Below, in pieces: positions 31,209 to 39,698 of a DNA stretch of 64,000 nt. How positions within the stretch are numbered: the stretch's first letter is position 1; every line of letters starts with the position of its first letter. A program made the translations under genes and the position numbers. Below the pieces are notes generated by a model, which was not told where the DNA came from, made no database searches, and was given only the letters and a program-made list of their open reading frames with translations. The DNA lies in contig NZ_CP113088.1 in NCBI RefSeq assembly GCF_026625145.1, positions 2,211,501 through 2,275,500 on the forward strand, in the 5' to 3' direction. Source of the stretch: Lacinutrix neustonica. Its GTDB lineage: Bacteria > Bacteroidota > Bacteroidia > Flavobacteriales > Flavobacteriaceae.

Positions 31209-32043
31209 ATGATAGTCAAGAACACATACGGTGTGAGTGTTGCTTTTTCAATTGCAAAATACGGCATTGCTCCAAAAAGTGAGTTTACAGGTTCCGCATT
31301 GCAGAGAAGAAAACCTCTAAATAAACCAAAAGCAAAAAAAAAGGAAAGTAAAGACAGGGAGCGAAGAGAACGCTCCTTGTCTAGGCGCTCGAAACAAAAA
31401 ATTAGAAAAAAAATTACGTGTTTCTCTAGAACTCAAAAAAGACTAAGTTTTGTCACGCTTACCTTTTTAAACAAAGTTTCAGATGAACAAGCGGTAAATG
31501 TTCTAAGAAAATTTATTGATAACGTTAAAAAACGAAGTGACGATTTTCAATATTTATGGGTGGTAGAGCGACAAACCAAAAACGATGAATTTAAGGGAAA
31601 CCCACATTTTCACATGATAACCAACAAGTATTGGAAAATTGAAAAATGGTGGAATTACTGGTTGGCTCTCCAACACAAGAACGGCATTGTTCCCGAGAGA
31701 TAAGGATTTTAAACCCTCCTCGGCTTTTGATGTAAAACAATTAAACACAAACAATATTAAAAGAATATCTTCTTATGTCACGAAATACGTCACCAAGAAT
31801 AATGCAAAGTTTAAATGTCAAGTTTGGAATTGCTCGAGAAAAGTATCTGAGCTATATACAGATTTCTATACCACAACCGAATTTACAGACCAATTTAAAC
31901 GCCTTAACGCAGTGACTAAGGAGATAACAAACAGCGAAAGAAACAACCCAGTAGTTGACGTTAAAATGATTGATTTAAACAGGAATACCTTGCCACTTTA
32001 TAAAAGGCTTGATGATAAAAATATAAACACTATAAAAAATTAA
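31209..32043 (+). CDS. HUH-type replication initiation protein (frame interrupted)
   Basis: About 278 residues. An N-terminal Lys/Arg-rich region leads into motif FVTLTF (HUH motif 1), NPHFHMI (motif 2 with the metal-binding His pair, here HFH) and ISSYVTKYVTKN, a Tyr-x3-Tyr motif 3. This is the layout of rolling-circle replication initiators and related relaxases. The break at 31693-31698 (CCGAGA) repairs to NGIVPRDKDFKPSSAFDVKQ, joining the two open frames. Together with the integrase it makes the element an integrated replicon, perhaps able to replicate after excision. Confidence 0.8.
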
Positions 32044-32045
32044 AT

Positions 32046-32390
32046 ATGAATAAAAAAATTATTGAAAACATAGTATTTGACACGAAAGTAACGGATAACT
32101 TTTACGTTATAAAAGATAAAGAAAAGCACGAAATAAACTCAACTTTTATAAGCGAAAATTTTGATAACATAATAATTGAAGAGGGTTACAACTATGGATA
32201 CGCAACTTTAAAGTATAAAAACTGCCTTTTGCTATCATTTGGCAATGAATATGAATTTAGACTTGATTTTATCATACTAGACACTACAAAAGAAATAAGT
32301 CACGAGATTATAAATTATCTATCAGAAAACTATGATGATGAAATACGTAGTACTACGATAGATATCTATGAATATTCAGATGATTTTTAA
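32046..32390 (+). CDS. small acidic hypothetical protein
   Basis: A 114-residue protein, strongly acidic overall (many Asp/Glu, ending DIYEYSDDF). No signal peptide or transmembrane segment. It starts two bases after the Rep stop. I do not recognise a family. An acidic small protein next to a restriction-modification pair could be a DNA mimic or immunity factor, but there is no motif to support this. Confidence 0.5.
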   Translation: MNKKIIENIVFDTKVTDNFYVIKDKEKHEINSTFISENFDNIIIEEGYNYGYATLKYKNCLLLSFGNEYEFRLDFIILDTTKEISHEIINYLSENYDDEIRSTTIDIYEYSDDF

Positions 32391-32435
32391 ATTTAATCAT
32401 GAAATAGCTAATTTCGTTTAAGACTTTTTTTAACA

Positions 32436-32481
32436 ATAAAAGGGGAGCCTGTACATTTTAGTAACAGGTTCTCTTTTTGTT
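32436..32481. terminator. terminator after the Rep operon
   Basis: Inverted repeat AAAGGGGAGCCTGT/ACAGGTTCTCTTTT with G-U pairs and a T run. It separates the plus-strand Rep operon from the minus-strand restriction genes that end opposite. Confidence 0.75.
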
Positions 32482-32599
32482 TCAACTCCAATTACATACT
32501 TCTCAAAACATGTTTACGCTCTTAGGTTAGGTTTCTTCAGAAACTTTTCACCTTAGTATCGATCCATATTATATAGTTATTATTTAATAACCTGTTTTT

Positions 32600-33724
32600 T
32601 TATATCAAATCATTTATATCATCTTGAAACACATTATTTCTGTGATAATCCAAATACTTTTCTCTGTCTTCGGGGAATATTCTCATTCTGTTTTTTGCAT
32701 TAGGGTTAATGCTTAATTTCTCCCAAGTATACGAGCTTAATTGAGTGCCACAAATCAGTTCTCCATTGTCGGTGAAAGTTATATACCCTTGATCAAATAA
32801 TTTATCATAAGTAGGAGATAGTGCCAATCCATTTAAATAGTCTAATGCTTGATCATTTTCGTTGTTTTTAATGCAGATACTGTAGGGTTTAATATGACTT
32901 GCAATTAATAAACGTTCATCTGTTATTTTTGTAAATGGGCACTGAGGCATATAATTGATAACTTCTTTTCTATATTTTATAGAACCTTTTCTATGAGAAC
33001 TTTTTATAATAACACCAGTTTCCATTTCTTCTATTTCCAATTCTTGCTCTGTATTTAGTGATTTTGGATGAACAAATGATCTAAATTGATAATCTAACAG
33101 TATTCTAAAGTAAAATAGTGGTTCTGCGTTTTTGTTGTCTGTGGGAACTAATTTTAAGATTGACAAATAGCTTATACTAGGTAATATTAATTCTCGCCAC
33201 AACTTCCATATGGAATCGTCAGAACGAACATAACCCCTGTTTTGGCTTTGGGATAAGTTATCTGAGGCATCATAAATACTGAAAAACAAGAGATTTGTTT
33301 CTAGGCTATTTACTTTTTCAAATCGTTCGTTGTAGAATTCACTTATATTATTATGATATTGCTGTTCTTGAGAAAAGTATTCTGTTTTAGCATCATTTAA
33401 ATATTTTTGAAAGTTTGATTTACTAAAAAAGCATCTGTTTTCGCTTATTATCGCTCCCTTTTCTTTTGCTGAATTAATTGATTTTCTTTTTTTATTTAAA
33501 TCATAATGTTCTAAACCCCAATTAGAATAATTGAAAAAATTAGAAATTCTATCGCCTTTTTCTCCTGCATAAGTTCCGACATGTTTTTTAGACTCACCAT
33601 TCCCTCGAAATTGTGCTAACTTGTTTTTTCTATGAATAAAACTATCTTCTGCTCTAAAATCTTGTATAGAATCGATTATTAAATATTCTATACCTTCAAT
33701 TTTAATTTTCTGTAAATTCTCCAA
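32600..33724 (-). CDS. HNH endonuclease, probable restriction enzyme
   Basis: A 374-residue protein. Residues about 265-335 form an HNH-type nuclease region: CPFTKITDERLLIASHIKPYSICIKNNENDQALDYLNGLALSPTYDKLFDQGYI, the SHIKPW-like variant often seen in restriction HNH proteins. The N-terminal 260 residues are charged and not recognised; they would hold DNA recognition. It follows the cytosine methyltransferase gene with no gap (adjacent stop and start) on the same strand, the usual layout of a type II restriction-modification pair. Cleavage motif cannot be read from sequence. Confidence 0.8.
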   Translation of the reverse strand: MENLQKIKIEGIEYLIIDSIQDFRAEDSFIHRKNKLAQFRGNGESKKHVGTYAGEKGDRISNFFNYSNWGLEHYDLNKKRKSINSAKEKGAIISENRCFFSKSNFQKYLNDAKTEYFSQEQQYHNNISEFYNERFEKVNSLETNLLFFSIYDASDNLSQSQNRGYVRSDDSIWKLWRELILPSISYLSILKLVPTDNKNAEPLFYFRILLDYQFRSFVHPKSLNTEQELEIEEMETGVIIKSSHRKGSIKYRKEVINYMPQCPFTKITDERLLIASHIKPYSICIKNNENDQALDYLNGLALSPTYDKLFDQGYITFTDNGELICGTQLSSYTWEKLSINPNAKNRMRIFPEDREKYLDYHRNNVFQDDINDLI

Positions 33725-35206
33725 TTATTTTTTCGCAAATTTAGTTATGTCCATTTGTTTTAATAATGCTATAAGAACATCTACCACAATACTGTTCCCT
33801 GCTTGTCTATATATTTGGGTATCACTAACTTCTTGCTTGAAATCATCTCTAAAACCCATCAATCTTAGACACTCTTTCGGAGTTAGTTTTCTTATTCTAC
33901 CTTTATTGTGGGTAACGTAGTTATCAACTCCTGCACGATGCATTTTGTGCATAGATTGCAATAAGGGTCTTGCAATTTCTAGATCTGTTTTTATTGATGT
34001 TTTGAAGTTTTTAGTTCCCTCAGTCAAAACATATTTTTTTGTTTTTTCAAGTAAGTAATATTTTTCTTCAACTTCATTTACATCAAAAATCAATTCGTTA
34101 AACTCTGGTGAGTCTTTGCTTTCGAAAATAAAATCACCATGCCAATTAAATTGTTGATTTGCTTTTTGGCAAATTGCTATATCCCCATTAATTTGAGTGT
34201 ATCGTTTTTTTCTGTTTTTTGAACTTGTTACAAACTTCACCCCTTTTTCTTTCAAATAATATTTACTGTCAATATAATCTTCTAGAAAATCTTGCATTTT
34301 ATACTCTAACTTTATCGGCTTAGGAAACTCAAATTCTATTGAATTATCTTTAAAACCAACAACAAAAATTCGTTCTCTGTGTTGTGGAACACCATAATTT
34401 TTAGAATTTAAAACTTGATAAAAGTATTTATACCCTAATTCATCAAAGGTTGCTTTTATTGTTTCAAATGTATTTCCGTTGTCGTGATTTATTAAACCTT
34501 TTACATTTTCAAATATAAATACTTTGGGCTGACTTTCTTTAACAACTCTCGCAAAATCATAAAAAAGAGTCCCTCTTGTGTCCGCAAACCCTTTTCTTTT
34601 TCCAACCATTGAGAATGATTGACAAGGACTTCCTCCAACTAATAAATCAACTTTGCCTTTATATTTTTTTCCATTAATGTTTTGAACATCATCATACCAA
34701 TTTTCTTCATCAATTTTGTAATTAGCAAAATAACTTTGCTTTGCGAATTTGTCTATATCACTTGCAAAAATTATTTCTGTTGCTATTTTCAATCTTTTAA
34801 AAGCATATTCAATAGCTCCAATTCCTGAAAACATTGTCGCAATTCTTAATTTGGCTTTAGGATTTTCAAACTCTTTTTCTGTCCAATTTTCTTTATGTTC
34901 GGTATTAGAAAAGTATAATTGTAATTGTTCCTCAACAATATTCAAAACATCTTTATAGTAAGGATAGTTTTTAATTTCTTGTGTTACTTTTGATGAGTAA
35001 TAGTAATTTAAAACTTTTCTTTGCTCCGTTTGAAGTATATCTGCTAGAGGGCTTAATAGGTGTTCAGATAGATTTCTTTCTTCTCTTTCTATCTTTCCAA
35101 GAGAGGAAGTATCAATATCTAAATGCAATGCAACTTTTTTCAGTGGAAATCCAAGTTCAGTTCTACGTTGCTTAATATATTCTCCAAAGGTTGGTGTCAT
35201 ATTCAA
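33725..35206 (-). CDS. C5-cytosine DNA methyltransferase with N-terminal HTH
   Basis: A complete 493-residue protein. Residues about 1-70 are an XRE-type HTH (FGEYIKQRRTELGFPLKKVALHLDIDTSSLGKIEREERNL). The Dcm-like domain starts at LRIATMFSGIGAIEYAFK (motif I), with the catalytic Cys195 in GGSPCQSFSMVGKRKGFADTRG, FENVKGL (motif VI), and RLMGFRDDF / YRQAGNSIVVDVL (motifs IX-X). It transfers a methyl group to C5 of cytosine. The fused HTH may repress its own promoter. It pairs with the adjacent HNH gene and is a candidate source of the modified motif discussed in the findings. No frame break. Confidence 0.92.
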   Translation of the reverse strand: MNMTPTFGEYIKQRRTELGFPLKKVALHLDIDTSSLGKIEREERNLSEHLLSPLADILQTEQRKVLNYYYSSKVTQEIKNYPYYKDVLNIVEEQLQLYFSNTEHKENWTEKEFENPKAKLRIATMFSGIGAIEYAFKRLKIATEIIFASDIDKFAKQSYFANYKIDEENWYDDVQNINGKKYKGKVDLLVGGSPCQSFSMVGKRKGFADTRGTLFYDFARVVKESQPKVFIFENVKGLINHDNGNTFETIKATFDELGYKYFYQVLNSKNYGVPQHRERIFVVGFKDNSIEFEFPKPIKLEYKMQDFLEDYIDSKYYLKEKGVKFVTSSKNRKKRYTQINGDIAICQKANQQFNWHGDFIFESKDSPEFNELIFDVNEVEEKYYLLEKTKKYVLTEGTKNFKTSIKTDLEIARPLLQSMHKMHRAGVDNYVTHNKGRIRKLTPKECLRLMGFRDDFKQEVSDTQIYRQAGNSIVVDVLIALLKQMDITKFAKK

Positions 35207-35444
35207 TATTCTATTTAGGACAAAAATAGTCCAAAAATATGGAATAATTTATTTAGCTATACAATATTTTCTCACATTGTTATCAACCAAAATAGTATGT
35301 TTTTATTGTCAGAATATCTACTATAAAATTAATTAAAATATCATAATTATATGAGGGAAAGCAAACAAGATTTATTAATCTTAATACAGTATCAAAATTC
35401 TAATAGTTATAAACTACGTTAATTGTTCAATCCAATAACACTAT
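35207..35444. other. gene-free AT-rich region inside the right element end
   Basis: About 240 very AT-rich bases upstream of the methyltransferase. It should contain the promoter of the restriction-modification pair; no specific box could be placed. Confidence 0.5.
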
Positions 35445-35471
35445 ATTATTCGTCCCCCAATTCGTCCCCTA
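35445..35471. repeat. right arm repeat (double ATTCGTCCCC)
   Basis: Same double box in the same orientation as 28516-28542 (one base shorter spacer). It lies about 55 bases inside the right attachment site, mirroring the left end. Confidence 0.6.
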
Positions 35472-35475
35472 AAAA

Positions 35476-35512
35476 AGCAAAAGCCTCATAAACTTAACGT
35501 TTACAAGGCTTT
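35476..35512 (-). terminator. terminator-like hairpin after tRNA-Met (element-borne)
   Basis: On the minus strand: GCAAAGCCTTGTAAACG...GAGGCTTTTGC followed by a T run. It lies just downstream of the tRNA on its strand, and appears to replace the original terminator now at 28356-28383. Confidence 0.65.
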
Positions 35513-35525
35513 GCAATCTATAAAA

Positions 35526-35539
35526 GTGGTCCCACTTGG
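35526..35539. repeat. attR: 3' end of tRNA-Met
   Basis: GTGGTCCCACTTGG, identical to 28388-28401. The tRNA remains intact at this side, so the element carries the 3' end copy that restores it. Confidence 0.8.
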
Positions 35540-35600
35540 GCTCGAACCAAGGACCACCTGATTATGAGTCAGGTGCTCTAACCAACTGAGCTATGGGACC
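35527..35600 (-). tRNA. tRNA-Met (CAU anticodon)
   Basis: 74 bases on the minus strand. Acceptor GGTCCCA pairs with TGGGACC, with a D arm (GCTCAGTTGGTTAGAGC), anticodon loop CTCATAA giving anticodon CAU, and TTCGAGC in the T loop. The discriminator is A and CCA is not encoded. Elongator Met is the most likely identity; tRNA-Ile with a modified CAU anticodon is the alternative. Its 3' end is the attachment site of the element. Confidence 0.9.
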
Positions 35601-35647
35601 GAAATCGGGTGCAAATCTAATATTATTTTTAAAACTCTACAAGATTT

Positions 35648-36067
35648 TTATTCCTTTATATCATCTTTAATTTCTTGGCAAAGCTCGATTAATACACCGT
35701 TAGCCGATTTTGGATGCAAAAAAGTCACTAATTTATTATCTGCGCCTTTCTTAGGTGTTTCATTTAAAACAGTAAACCCTTCTGCTTTTAGTCTTTTAAT
35801 TTCGGCATGAATGTCGTCAACATCAAAAGCAATGTGGTGAATACCCTCCCCCTTTTTTTCTATAAATTTAGCGATGGGGCTGTCGTCTTTTGTGGCTTCC
35901 AGCAGTTCTATTTTATTATCTCCAACTTTAAAAAACGAGGTGTTTACACCTTCAGAGGCTACTTCCTCTATTTTATAATGTGGCGCACCAAATAACTTAG
36001 CAAACAACGCGTTTGATTTTTCTAGGCTTTTTACAGCAATACCTACGTGTTCTATCTTTTTCATCAA
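35648..36067 (-). CDS. mce: methylmalonyl-CoA epimerase
   Basis: A complete 139-residue glyoxalase-fold protein. It has KIEHVGIAVKSLEKS (first His), FFKVGDNKIELLEAT (Glu), GIHHIAFDVDDI (second metal His) and NGVLIELCQ (last Glu), the metal ligands of the vicinal-oxygen-chelate fold arranged as in methylmalonyl-CoA epimerase. It interconverts (R)- and (S)-methylmalonyl-CoA. It is divergent from rbfA and follows the tRNA, outside the integrated element. Confidence 0.9.
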   Translation of the reverse strand: MMKKIEHVGIAVKSLEKSNALFAKLFGAPHYKIEEVASEGVNTSFFKVGDNKIELLEATKDDSPIAKFIEKKGEGIHHIAFDVDDIHAEIKRLKAEGFTVLNETPKKGADNKLVTFLHPKSANGVLIELCQEIKDDIKE

Positions 36068-36204
36068 AAAAGTGTTTCATTTCCATAAAATGGAAATCTG
36101 ATTATTATAATTTCGTAACTTGTTTGAGCATTTAAAAAAGGTACGAATTTTGCTTTCAAAAGTAATAAATACTGTTGGTAAATGGTATTAAATTTAAATA
36201 AGCG

Positions 36205-36212
36205 TATTTTTG
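36205..36212 (+). promoter_or_regulatory. -7 box (TATTTTTG) before rbfA
   Basis: TATTTTTG fits TAnnTTTG and lies about 31 bases before the rbfA ATG. Confidence 0.5.
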
Positions 36213-36243
36213 CATTATATTCTTGCGAAAACGCATCAAAGAA

Positions 36244-36645
36244 ATGAAAACAGAAGAAAGTCAAAGACAAAAGAAAATAGGATCGGTTTTACAGCGTGAT
36301 TTAGTAGACATCTTACAAACAGCTGCCACACAGGGCGGTATGCGTGGTGTTATTATTTCGGTATCTAAAGTTGCAGTCACTGTAGATTTATCTGTCGCCA
36401 AAGTATATTTAAGTATTTTCCCAAATAATAAGGCGGCAGAGTTATTAGAAGGTATTAAATCCAATCAGCCATTTATTCGTCATGAATTGGCACAACGTAC
36501 CAAAAATCAACTACGAAGAATGCCTCAACTCTACTTTTTTGTAGATGATTCTCTAGAGCATATCGATAAAATTGAACAGTCTTTAAAAGGAAAAGATAAT
36601 CCTATAAAAAATCCGGACCTTTTAGACAAGCATAAAAAATCTTAA
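36244..36645 (+). CDS. rbfA: 30S ribosome-binding factor A
   Basis: About 133 residues: MKTEESQRQKKIGSVLQRDLVDILQ, then VIISVSKVAVTVDLSVAKVYLSIFPN and LAQRTKNQLRRMPQLYFFVDDSLEHIDKIE, matching the KH-like RbfA fold with its conserved LxRxLR and PxLxFxxDxS blocks. It assists 16S rRNA 5' maturation and cold growth. Start chosen at ATG 36244. It leads the following permease gene, six bases downstream, so co-transcription is likely. Confidence 0.93.
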   Translation: MKTEESQRQKKIGSVLQRDLVDILQTAATQGGMRGVIISVSKVAVTVDLSVAKVYLSIFPNNKAAELLEGIKSNQPFIRHELAQRTKNQLRRMPQLYFFVDDSLEHIDKIEQSLKGKDNPIKNPDLLDKHKKS

Positions 36646-36651
36646 TGCATT

Positions 36652-37859
36652 TTGAGCTTTCCTTATTACATTGCTAAACGCTATCTACGCTCAAAAAGCA
36701 GTAATAATGCTATAAATTTTATCACTTATATTGCTATTGGCGGTATTATATTAGGTGCTGCTGCACTTTTTATTGTGCTTTCTCGGATTCGCAGGTTTAA
36801 AAGATTTTACTTTAGAATTTACCACCATTATCGATCCCGATTTAAAAGCCGAATCGACTGTTGGAAAATCGTTTACCTTAACACGAGATATAGAAGAAAA
36901 GCTGAATCGTGTTAATGGCATCGCTGCTTACTCCAAAATTATTGAAGAACGTGTTATTGCATCATTTGATGGCAATAAACAAGCCTGTTTCCTTAAAGGA
37001 GTCGATGAAAATTATGCTACAGTTTACAAGGTAGATTCCATTGTTGAACTCGGGAGCTGGTTGACTAAAAACACGTCTCAAGTTGTGGTAGGCTGGGGCG
37101 TCTCAAGGAGTTTAAATATTGGTGTTTTAGATTATGGCAAACGCTTATCGCTTTATGTACCAAAACCTGGTAAGGGACAAATAACCTCTGTGCAACAAGC
37201 ATTCAACCAAACAGACGCGATTAACGTTGGTGTGTTTTCAGTTAATGAGAAATTTGATGATACCTACATTTTCTCTTCCATTGGCTTAGCCCAAGACTTA
37301 TTAAGTTTACCTAATGGTCAATTCTCAAGTATTGAGTTTCGTCTAACAGAAAATGCTGACGAAACACTAATAAAAGAAGAACTTCAAACGATTCTTGGAA
37401 ATCAAATTGTACTTAAAAATAAGGAAGAACTTAACGAGTCATTACATAAAATGTTAAACACGGAAAACCTCTTTGTGTATTTATTACTTACTTTGGTGTC
37501 TATAATTCTTATTTTTAATGTCATTGGCTCACTCATCATGATGATTCTAGATAAAAAACAAACCTTATCTACACTCTATAATATTGGTGCAACCTTAAAA
37601 GATATTCGGAAAATTTTCTTTTTGCAAGGCACTATAATGACCACCTTGGGCACCTTGATTGGACTTTTTATCGGGTATTTAATTGTGATGATGCAACAAG
37701 CGTTTTCTTTAGTGATGATCACCCCGTCTCTCGGCCTATCCCGTTGCTGTTCATGCACAAAACTTTGTTATCGTCTTTTTAACGATTACCATTTTAGGCA
37801 TTATGGCCTCTAAAATTGCCTCGGTTCGTATTAACAAGGCTATGGTAAAAGTGAATTAA
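36652..37859 (+). CDS. FtsX/LolE-like ABC transporter permease (interrupted twice)
   Basis: The N-terminus is IAKRYLRSKSSNNAINFITYIAIGGIILGAAALFIVLS, the MacB/LolC-type cytoplasmic lead plus first transmembrane helix. A periplasmic domain of about 220 residues follows, then three C-terminal helices (FVYLLLTLVSIILIFNVIGSLIMMI, TIMTTLGTLIGLFIGYLIVMM, FVIVFLTITILGIMA). Breaks at 36781-36786 and 37729-37734 (both TCTCGG) repair to IVLSGFAGLKDFTLEF and TPSLAYPVAVHAQNF. The start is a TTG, since the nearest ATG (36645) is out of frame. It likely moves lipoproteins or other cargo, with an ATPase encoded elsewhere. Confidence 0.85.
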
Positions 37860-37864
37860 TCCCT

Positions 37865-38860
37865 TTATTCTGTAAATTGATAATCACTAAACAGCGCTTC
37901 GACTTCATCAAAAGCCGCAAACACATCTTTTGAAGCATCGCTGGTTACCATTTTCATACGGTGTTCTTTAAAGTGTGGAATGCCTTTAAAATAGTTAGTG
38001 TAGTGTCTTCTGGTTTCAAATACGCCAAGTATTTCGCCCTTCCAATCAATAGCCATTTGTAAATGTCTGCGAGCTGCATCAACCCGCTCAGCTAGAGAAA
38101 TTGGCGCTAAATGCTCTCCTGTTTCAAAAAAGTGTTTTACTTGTTTAAAAAACCAAGGATTACCAATCGTAGCACGACCAATCATACAACCATCTAAACC
38201 ATAGACATCTCGCATTTCCATAGCGCGCTCTGGAGAGGTTACATCTCCATTGCCAAAGACAGGAATGTGCATTCTTGGGTTGTTCTTTACTTGGGCAATA
38301 GGTTCCCAATCAGCTTCCCCTTTATACATTTGTGCTCCGGTTCTCCCGTGAATAGCAATGGCCTTACAGCCCACATCCTGGAGCCTTTCAGCAACCTCAA
38401 CAATTCTAATAGAATCGTGATCCCAGCCTAATCTCGTTTTTACAGTAATAGGAATATTGGTGCGCTTTACCATTTCGGCCGTCAGTTGTTCCATGAGACA
38501 CACATCTTTTAAAATGCCTGCGCCCGCACCCTTACTTACCACTTTTTTTACTGGGCAACCAAAATTAATATCAATAATATCAGGTTTCGATGCCGAAACG
38601 ATGTCAATGGTTTCTAACATGCTTTCCATATTGGCTCCAAAAATTTGAATCCCAACAGGACGTTCTTTTTCATAAATGTCTAATTTCATAACACTTTTTG
38701 CAGCATTACGAATTAAACCTTCACTCGATACAAACTCGGTATAAACAACATCTGCACCTTGTTCTTTACATAAGGCACGAAACGGTGGATCGCTAACATC
38801 TTCCATGGGTGCTAAAAGCAACGGAAAATCGGGAAGTTCTATGTGGTCTATTTTTACCAA
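37865..38860 (-). CDS. dusB: tRNA-dihydrouridine synthase
   Basis: A 331-residue flavoenzyme with LLAPMEDVSDPPFRALCKE, INFGCPVKKVVSKGAGAGIL (conserved Cys and Lys), VKTRLGWD, IAIHGRTGAQMYKG and PVFGNGDV: all Dus-family FMN- and substrate-binding motifs. It reduces uridines in tRNA D-loops. Length and motif spacing favour a DusB-like member. The start is TTG at 38860; no better ATG upstream. Ends five bases from the convergent permease stop. Confidence 0.92.
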   Translation of the reverse strand: MVKIDHIELPDFPLLLAPMEDVSDPPFRALCKEQGADVVYTEFVSSEGLIRNAAKSVMKLDIYEKERPVGIQIFGANMESMLETIDIVSASKPDIIDINFGCPVKKVVSKGAGAGILKDVCLMEQLTAEMVKRTNIPITVKTRLGWDHDSIRIVEVAERLQDVGCKAIAIHGRTGAQMYKGEADWEPIAQVKNNPRMHIPVFGNGDVTSPERAMEMRDVYGLDGCMIGRATIGNPWFFKQVKHFFETGEHLAPISLAERVDAARRHLQMAIDWKGEILGVFETRRHYTNYFKGIPHFKEHRMKMVTSDASKDVFAAFDEVEALFSDYQFTE

Positions 38861-38953
38861 GGGATTTGATTTTGCTGCAAAATTAATGCTTTTTAAGTAA
38901 ACCTACTATTCGCATGATAATTATTGTATTTTTAAACTTCAAAACGCAACTCA

Positions 38954-39698
38954 TTGACTATTCCTTTCGAACCCACACTTTTAGGTTACCATATAAACAT
39001 TCATCTCATATTAGAGTATCTCGCTTTTTTTATTGCCTTTCGGTATTACGTGTTTTTAAGAAAACGCTCAGTCGACAGTATTTCCGGAGGCAACAGACTC
39101 TCTATTATTTTAGGTGCCGCCATTGGCGCTTTACTGGGATCACGACTCATTGGGCTCTTAGAAAACCCGCTTGTAGCATGGTCTCAAGCCAATCTTATTA
39201 TGCTTTTAAATACCAAAACCATCATGGGTGGATTATTTGGCGGATTACTTGGGGTCGAATTAGCTAAAAAACACATTGGCGAAACACAGTCTTCAGGCGA
39301 TTTATTTACGCTTCCTATAATCCTAGGAATTTTTATAGGTCGCATCGGGTGCTTTTTATCTCGGAATCAATGAATTTACCTATGGTAAAGAAACCACTTC
39401 CCTTTTCGGAATGGATTTAGGGGATGGCCTCCTCAGGCATCCCTCGGCATTATACGAATTGGTTTTTCTAATGCTGTTGTTTTTGGGATTAAAACGATTG
39501 CAAAACCATGCTTCTATAAAAAATGGGGACCTGTTTAAATGGTTTATGCTCCTCTATTTTGGCTTTCGCTTTTGTATTGAATTTTTAAAACCGAATGTGT
39601 TTTATTTCTTAGGATTGAGCACCATTCAAATTTTATGTGTAATTTGTTGGTTATACTATTCTCGCTTTATACTTCAAAAACTTAATTATGCCCGTTAG
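38954..39698 (+). CDS. Lgt-family (prolipoprotein diacylglyceryl transferase-like) membrane protein (frame interrupted)
   Basis: About 248 residues with some seven transmembrane segments. It shares the Lgt fold marks: GALLGSRLIGLLENP, TIMGGLFGGLLGVELAKKH, GRIGCFLSGINEFTYGKETT and HPSALYELVF, corresponding to Lgt's GR-x-G-N-F, glycerol-lipid and HPxxLYE segments. The central GRIGCFLSG replaces the GRIGNFINGE of authentic Lgt, so the active site is altered. The break at 39359-39364 (TCTCGG) repairs cleanly. It is followed, in the same direction, by a tetraether-synthase-like radical SAM gene, whose ATG lies just before this gene's stop. Confidence 0.7.

Noticed and set aside
28570..35206. A prophage or conjugative transposon
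   Set aside because: No capsid, tail, portal, relaxase-coupling or tra genes are seen; integrase, Rep and restriction genes are the only recognisable modules.
38954..39698. The housekeeping Lgt
   Set aside because: The active-site GRIGNFINGE is replaced by GRIGCFLSG, and gene context is a radical SAM module, so a paralogue is more likely.
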